Below are positions 6,001-7,910 of a DNA stretch of 7,910 bases, piece after piece (the stretch's first letter is position 1; every line of letters begins with the position of its first letter). A program made the position numbers and the translations under genes. The stretch covers positions 1 to 7,910 of the forward strand of contig USAV01000084.1 in the NCBI GenBank assembly GCA_900552715.1, in the 5' to 3' direction. Under the pieces are notes generated by a model, which saw nothing but the letters and a program-made list of their open reading frames with translations, did no database searches and was not told the DNA's origin. The DNA comes from an uncultured Veillonella sp. Lineage in GTDB: Bacteria > Bacillota > Negativicutes > Veillonellales > Veillonellaceae.

Positions 6001-7910
6001 TTTAAAATATCTGCATTAGTATTGCTAACAATGGCTTTACCACTTATGATTCCACCCATTGCATCAACAGATTTTGCAGGCTGTTTCGCTAAATATACTT
6101 TAGGATATAGAACTTGTTGCGCTTTACCCTCTACTACAACCGTTTTAGTTTCTAACCACACCATATCTGTCGTTATAGCTTCCATTTGTTCTTTAGATAA
6201 GGCAATTCCTGGAGCTAATTTAAAAGCTTTACCAAAGGCTATACCAGCCTCTAATAATGCTTTATATTCAGCCTCATTATCTGTATACCCTTCTAAGTAT
6301 TGTTTGCCCGTAGCTGATACAATTTGCTCATTAATAAGCTGCTGCTCATAGAATCCATCACCTAAACGTTTTAATCTTCGTTCTGGATCATTTGCTAAGG
6401 CATCAATCATATATTGAGAGGATAGGAAATTCTTTCTATTGGTAAAAGCAGAATCAGTCTCTATCAAAGCATTAGCTGTAATATCTGGATGAATTTGATA
6501 TAGTGCCTCTGTTGGTAAGGATAACCCATCTATAGTATGACTTTCTTTACCTTTGCCACCACCTAAACCATAGGGATCTAAACTATCATTTACCTTAGCA
6601 ATAGTAGCTTTAGACAATGTATCTTCAGCATGCTCTTGAACTGTACCAATTGGCTTTAGATTGGTTTCAGTAATAGTTGGAGTCATATAGACTTCAGATC
6701 TCCACTTTCTACGTTTCTTTTTACGCCCTATGTGATGGCTTTTATCAACTTTTGTGGTATAACTTTCTTGTGTAGTACCCGTTATGAATGTCTTATCACT
6801 TATTGAATCTGATATATTTTGTATGGCCCCTTTAGCATGAACAGTGCCCCCAGAAATAACTTTACTATTATCATTATGGAGAATACCTGTTGTTACAACG
6901 TCACCGCCACTACTAATAACACCCGGATCATCATTAGTAACCTCTTTATGAGTATGCTCTGTTTCGGTACGGATAATAGTAAATTCATTAACACGGTTTT
7001 CACGCTTATCCATTTCTTTATTATAAGCTTCATCTTCAGCAGTCTTAACAGGTTTTACATGAGGTGTACCATAGCCACTTTTATAATCAGCATAAGGGAA
7101 TTCTGACTTATCAAAGACTTGGCCTTCTAATTTATGATGTGGATGAGTAACTTTTAATTTATCAGGATTTTTAGTAATACCATCTGAAACACGCTTAACA
7201 CCTAATGCAACATTTTTATTATTTACTACAGGTGTATCTAGTTCAATAGACTTTACGGCTTTAATAGTTGATCCCGTATTATTGATACCTTCTTTAGCTG
7301 TTAGGTCCATAGTGCCACCACTATAGATGAATCCCTTACCCGTATTATTTATGGTATCTGAAGTTATATCAACGTGATTACGCCCTGCAATGACACCAGA
7401 CTTATGCGTATCTAATTCTTTTTTAATAGCAGTAACATTCTTCTGTGCTTCATCATAAGCATTCGTTAACTCTTTAATGCGTTGACGATGTACTTCTAAC
7501 TCTGTTTTAGTTTTATATTTTGTGATATCAGCGTTCCATTCAGCATCTAGATCATTTTTAGCCTTTTCTAAAGCCTTACCAGCCTTATGGTAGCGTTGTT
7601 CTATTTCAGAATTTGTATGGTTTTTAACTGTATTTGCATCAATAGCTACAGTATCACCGTAAATACGTCCACCTTCATTGTTATCTACGGATTTAGCTTT
7701 TATGTCCGTAGTTTTTCCTGAGTTAATAAGACCACTATTATTTACTGCTTCTTTACTATTTACCGTCGTAGATACATCACCTTGAACCACACCATTATTG
7801 TGTATCGCAATACTTTGACCTGATAAAGTAGTGTTGCCATTACTTGTAACACCACCATCAACTATGATTTTGCCATCACTAGTAATACTAGATGCTTGTG
7901 TAGAGCTGAC
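1605..7910 (-). CDS. FhaB/CdiA-family filamentous haemagglutinin (two-partner-secretion exoprotein) with polymorphic C-terminus, partial at N-terminus
   Basis: About 2100 codons are visible. The frame stays open upstream of the GTG at 7790-7788 to the window edge and reads the same repeat type (for example SNGNTTLSGQSIAIHNNG), so the real start, signal peptide and TPS secretion domain lie off the right side. Such proteins cross the outer membrane through a partner TpsB/CdiB barrel and act as adhesins or deliver a C-terminal toxin on contact. Residues here are counted from the codon at 7790. Order: haemagglutinin repeats with a coiled-coil insert (about 60-131); a Tyr/Pro-containing linker (about 200-270); a conserved central module (about 420-572); repeats (about 580-960) with AGRDIN, AGQNIN, AGNDVN and AGNDVT motifs; a charged helical insert (985-1108); repeats to about 1345, including a TSVTEQAGLYAGAEGFDI stretch typical of the end of the repeat region; a pretoxin-like module (about 1455-1573); and an unrecognised C-terminal region (1574-2061). 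No cysteine occurs in the visible protein. The partner gene is not in the window. The family call is firm; toxin versus pure adhesin is open. Confidence 0.93.
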   Translation of the reverse strand, partial: VSSTQASSITSDGKIIVDGGVTSNGNTTLSGQSIAIHNNGVVQGDVSTTVNSKEAVNNSGLINSGKTTDIKAKSVDNNEGGRIYGDTVAIDANTVKNHTNSEIEQRYHKAGKALEKAKNDLDAEWNADITKYKTKTELEVHRQRIKELTNAYDEAQKNVTAIKKELDTHKSGVIAGRNHVDITSDTINNTGKGFIYSGGTMDLTAKEGINNTGSTIKAVKSIELDTPVVNNKNVALGVKRVSDGITKNPDKLKVTHPHHKLEGQVFDKSEFPYADYKSGYGTPHVKPVKTAEDEAYNKEMDKRENRVNEFTIIRTETEHTHKEVTNDDPGVISSGGDVVTTGILHNDNSKVISGGTVHAKGAIQNISDSISDKTFITGTTQESYTTKVDKSHHIGRKKKRRKWRSEVYMTPTITETNLKPIGTVQEHAEDTLSKATIAKVNDSLDPYGLGGGKGKESHTIDGLSLPTEALYQIHPDITANALIETDSAFTNRKNFLSSQYMIDALANDPERRLKRLGDGFYEQQLINEQIVSATGKQYLEGYTDNEAEYKALLEAGIAFGKAFKLAPGIALSKEQMEAITTDMVWLETKTVVVEGKAQQVLYPKVYLAKQPAKSVDAMGGIISGKAIVSNTNADILNQGIMAADTIVLGANAVQNTGRIDGRNVTIKASQDVINTGNIHGDKQVTINAGRDINVGAHVDRLQHHDIVGRQGTIGVGERGDLVLSAKRDVNLKGAIIYAEDNSKATIEAGQNINLTTEALSSKKDMTVNSDNYNRTDRRTELGTAILSDNNVTLRAGNDVNIRNGIVNSEHGLTSVEAGNDVTITNGESYSRDEYGLKYKEKSLLSRTTNIIRTDHEHTGVLSSTIGGDTINVKANRNVSVTGSNILGTKDVSVSAGNDVRTDSGEETQRDEVYQYSKKSGLMGAGIGFTIGSKKVTDTLEGNSKTNVNTLIGSVNGKISIDANNKAHLTSTDIIGKDDIEVSASDITLDGKHDTIASKQVHEEKQSGLTVSLGGSIASALTTARGLQRKANSRDDKRLGTLESLEAGKELKKGYSKIQEYKNFTPDFVRDEAQKSIASGMLKEQKVKEIDSLLQNNKLTDKTRKVLEKERKRLAEEASYEKAKGYNDLKDINGDQKQYKENKRAKKDGLANIHVSVGSSKSRSESRLDSSKYAGGHILSDNGIKLITKPTRTDSGDILAIGETIRGESVELDASRNLSLQAGTNTTSITDKYDSKGWSIGANLSVNGGGLLGIDANYNKAKENGTTVKTTHSGTVVQGKKVITNSGADTNIVGSKVYGDSIQSQIGSDLTIKSLQDSETYRGEKKNVGFSISTNGTQLGGVSAEYSKGKMTSDYTSVTEQAGLYAGAEGFDITTKGNTKLEGAVIDSKAKADKNKLSTNSLTVEDIKNKAKYKFSNTGLSYTSVSGFKNLNQAGKDAVYNTLGLLPKLLPDSEKSAESTTKSVIANGTITTELSNIDINKISKDTKNSLNKLDTIFDKKKVEERQELARLFAKDAFEQLHYWEPKTKEGKAAKALAHAVVAETSARIAGNPKGSGFYAGATNEALIGEIQKIAKSNPAVAQWLSASLGALVNHGLGKSPITGAAEAQYGTKWNFAGAVVRLGVSTSKIAVDTTSGEIISEFSPFVGNPSAFDQVTTKPVSFSDRVSDQSTPMDDVISPGPDLTESSNLSSPVVLKSEDYKLYNLPPDIDNQTGQISVWDNEKQQYIKTNTYEFGGIKVNDLGGYDEFNRAIFTEVGTGNLVYGINRYGVTLYRGSDGQPNWHLVIPENNFAKIGKLDGSGFERLNITTGDLDMAASGASSVYNSETHRIVNARTNLPLSEKGAEIFKNNFNMDSLPAGVKYTDLQYEPDHITVLIKPSDNYVNMNASTREAIYTHSYNNSSGITSDYLVNGYKTGAIEPAHVEPPKGHFSIGKDVVKIKHRYNAIRRKPQSKSVTLPSVDAQVSVKADLGTVHLKELSGQSFWRDTTLHVGAVDANAKLNLDKEGIDAGGKLSANIVNFKVPIMNQSFDQLSLKGQASLGYGASAGGHIKANWTDLSKGVTTEIAPPQLGVNASVSTELGDDSNSVEIKKDFNKTKKRENK
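3066..3428 (-). other. Pretoxin-like module of the exoprotein
   Basis: Residues about 1455-1575. A charged helical start (DKKKVEERQELARLFAKDAF) is followed by an Ala/Gly-rich, moderately hydrophobic stretch (LAHAVVAETSARIAG, GSGFYAGATNEALIGEI, VAQWLSASLGALVNHGLG). This pattern of a KKxEERQELA-like helix, then HA(V/A)V, then a Gly/Ala-rich NEA segment, is what I remember from the region just before the variable toxin in Negativicutes CdiA-like proteins, where it is thought to help carry the toxin across the inner membrane. The VENN tetrapeptide that marks this boundary in many proteobacterial CdiA proteins is not present. Assignment is by recalled resemblance, not by a profile search. Confidence 0.6.
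3756..4463 (-). repeat. Distal filamentous-haemagglutinin repeat block
   Basis: Residues about 1110-1345. Gly/Ser/Asn/Thr-rich beta-strand repeats with GWSIGANLSVNGGGLLGIDANY and VGFSISTNGTQLGGVSAEYS units, each followed by a hinge, a VVQGKK or TEQAGLY segment and a further strand pair (TNIVGSKVYGDSI, FDITTKGNTKLEGAVIDS). This resembles the second haemagglutinin repeat type that ends the repeat region of CdiA-like proteins. It forms part of the rigid stalk, or of the portion held in the periplasm until delivery. The repetition is at protein level; I see no near-identical DNA copies. Confidence 0.75.
4467..4838 (-). other. Charged helical (coiled-coil-like) insert in the repeat region
   Basis: Residues about 985-1108 break the beta-helix rhythm. 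The stretch is dominated by Lys, Glu, Asp, Arg and Leu (for example KEQKVKEIDSLLQNN and RKVLEKERKRLAEEASYEKA) with very little Gly and no AG-x-D-V motif. It lies directly after a haemagglutinin unit ending in LTVSLGGSIASALTTARG. Long helix and partial coiled coil are likely. Its function is unknown; it may be a hinge or a spacer between two stalk segments. Confidence 0.65.
4911..6053 (-). repeat. Main filamentous-haemagglutinin beta-helix repeat tract
   Basis: Residues about 580-960. Motifs of the form A-G-x-D/N-V/I recur at residues 628 (ASQDV), 648 (AGRDI), 685 (AKRDV), 708 (AGQNI), 755 (AGNDV), 777 (AGNDV), 834 (ANRNV) and 855 (AGNDV). The intervals (20, 37, 23, 47, 22, 57 and 21) are mostly near one or two to three times 20-odd residues, the rung length of right-handed beta-helices in this family. 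Near the end, YSKKSGLMGAGIGFTIGSKK is typical of the haemagglutinin repeat family. The tract probably forms an extended stalk outside the cell or a delivery segment. Confidence 0.88.
6075..6533 (-). other. Conserved non-repeat central module of the exoprotein
   Basis: Residues about 420-572, with no beta-helix rhythm. Recognisable blocks are LPTEALYQIHPD, ALIETDSAFTNRKNFLSSQY, RLKRLGDGFYEQQLINEQI, ALSKEQMEAITTDMVWLE and VLYPKVYLA. I recall this same order of blocks (IETD...FTN...FLSS, LGDGFYEQ, DxVWL, VxVPxVYLA) from many FhaB, TpsA and CdiA proteins, where it separates a proximal and a distal repeat region. By layout it corresponds to the central part that in E. coli CdiA carries receptor-binding and export-arrest functions. 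That role here is inferred. It is the best-conserved non-repeat piece of the visible protein. Confidence 0.7.
6699..6725 (-). other. Strongly basic patch RKKKRRKWR in the exoprotein
   Basis: Residues 356-364 contain eight Lys/Arg in nine positions, ahead of SEVYMTPTITETNLKP, which leads into the central module. A basic run in this position is familiar to me from related haemagglutinins. It could bind acidic surface polymers or serve as a protease site, but nothing in the sequence decides this. Confidence 0.5.
7398..7613 (-). other. Proximal coiled-coil insert of the exoprotein
   Basis: Residues about 60-131. Rich in Lys, Glu, Ala and Leu with heptad-like spacing (KAGKALEKAKNDLDAEWN, VHRQRIKELTNAYDEAQKN, TAIKKELDTHKSG). 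It is inserted between two haemagglutinin rungs: VAIDANTVKNHTNSEI before it and GVIAGRNHVDITSDTINNTG after it. It is probably a helical hairpin projecting from the beta-helix shaft. No known function can be assigned. Confidence 0.65.
7614..7910 (-). repeat. Proximal haemagglutinin repeat rungs, cut by the right edge
   Basis: Repeating short strands of the type NNSGLINSGKTTDIKAKSVDNNEGGRI, with Asn/Gly/Thr/Ser turns. The same pattern continues upstream of the GTG at 7790 (DGGVTSNGNTTLSGQSIAIHNNG) to the last base. This shows that the gene continues beyond the window and that the GTG is an internal Val codon. Confidence 0.85.

Noticed and set aside
4911..6053. Possible tandem DNA repeats or CRISPR-like array in the repeat tract
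   Set aside because: The periodicity exists only at protein level with diverged codons. No identical direct repeats with unique spacers are seen.
6022..6351. Plus-strand open frame of 109 codons, opposite the exoprotein gene
   Set aside because: It lies wholly antisense to the strongly supported central module. The translation is Cys/Ser/Thr-rich with no recognisable domain, and it has no convincing ribosome binding site.
6819..7106. Plus-strand open frame of 95 codons, opposite the exoprotein gene
   Set aside because: It is antisense to the haemagglutinin coding frame, with low-complexity Thr/Asn/Ile-rich translation typical of a shadow frame in AT-rich DNA.
7788..7790. GTG as the true start codon of the exoprotein
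   Set aside because: The same frame continues upstream to base 7910 without a stop and with the same repeat style. There is no signal peptide or secretion domain after the GTG, so it is an internal Val codon.

Overview
The window is best explained as chromosomal DNA of a diderm Firmicute (Negativicutes), most likely Veillonella or a close relative. Two lines of sequence evidence meet here. One is a classic Firmicute-type glycine T-box leader in front of a glycyl-tRNA synthetase alpha-subunit gene. The other is a very long two-partner-secretion (FhaB/CdiA-type) exoprotein, which only makes sense in a cell with an outer membrane. The genus is an inference from this pairing and from the general look of the haemagglutinin repeats; it was not tested by a search.

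Everything recognised lies on the minus strand, so transcription runs from high to low coordinates. From the right edge to 1605 there is one uninterrupted reading frame of about 2100 visible codons, the C-terminal part of an FhaB/CdiA-like filamentous haemagglutinin. Its N-terminus (signal peptide and secretion domain) lies beyond the right edge, because the frame is open through base 7910. In order, the visible protein holds: beta-helix repeats interrupted by a charged coiled coil; a conserved non-repeat central module; a second long repeat tract with a roughly 20-residue AG-x-D-V rhythm; a second charged helical insert; more repeats; a pretoxin-like helical/glycine-rich module; and a C-terminal region of about 490 residues that I do not recognise.

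Its stop codon (TAG) directly abuts the ATG of a 163-codon gene (1604 to 1113) for a small polytopic membrane protein. By position and size this is the likely immunity protein of a contact-dependent inhibition or polymorphic-toxin module. The exoprotein C-terminus and this small membrane protein are the part of the window most likely to be undescribed.

Downstream, with only about 35 bases between the immunity stop and a sigma-A-like -35 box and no clear intrinsic terminator, comes a separate housekeeping unit: promoter, glycine T-box riboswitch (specifier GGC, T-box AGGGTGGAACCGCG, perfect 12-bp terminator) and glyQ, which is cut by the left edge about 40 codons before its expected end. glyQ is visibly more GC-rich than the exoprotein and small membrane protein genes. 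This fits a conserved core gene beside a fast-evolving competition locus.
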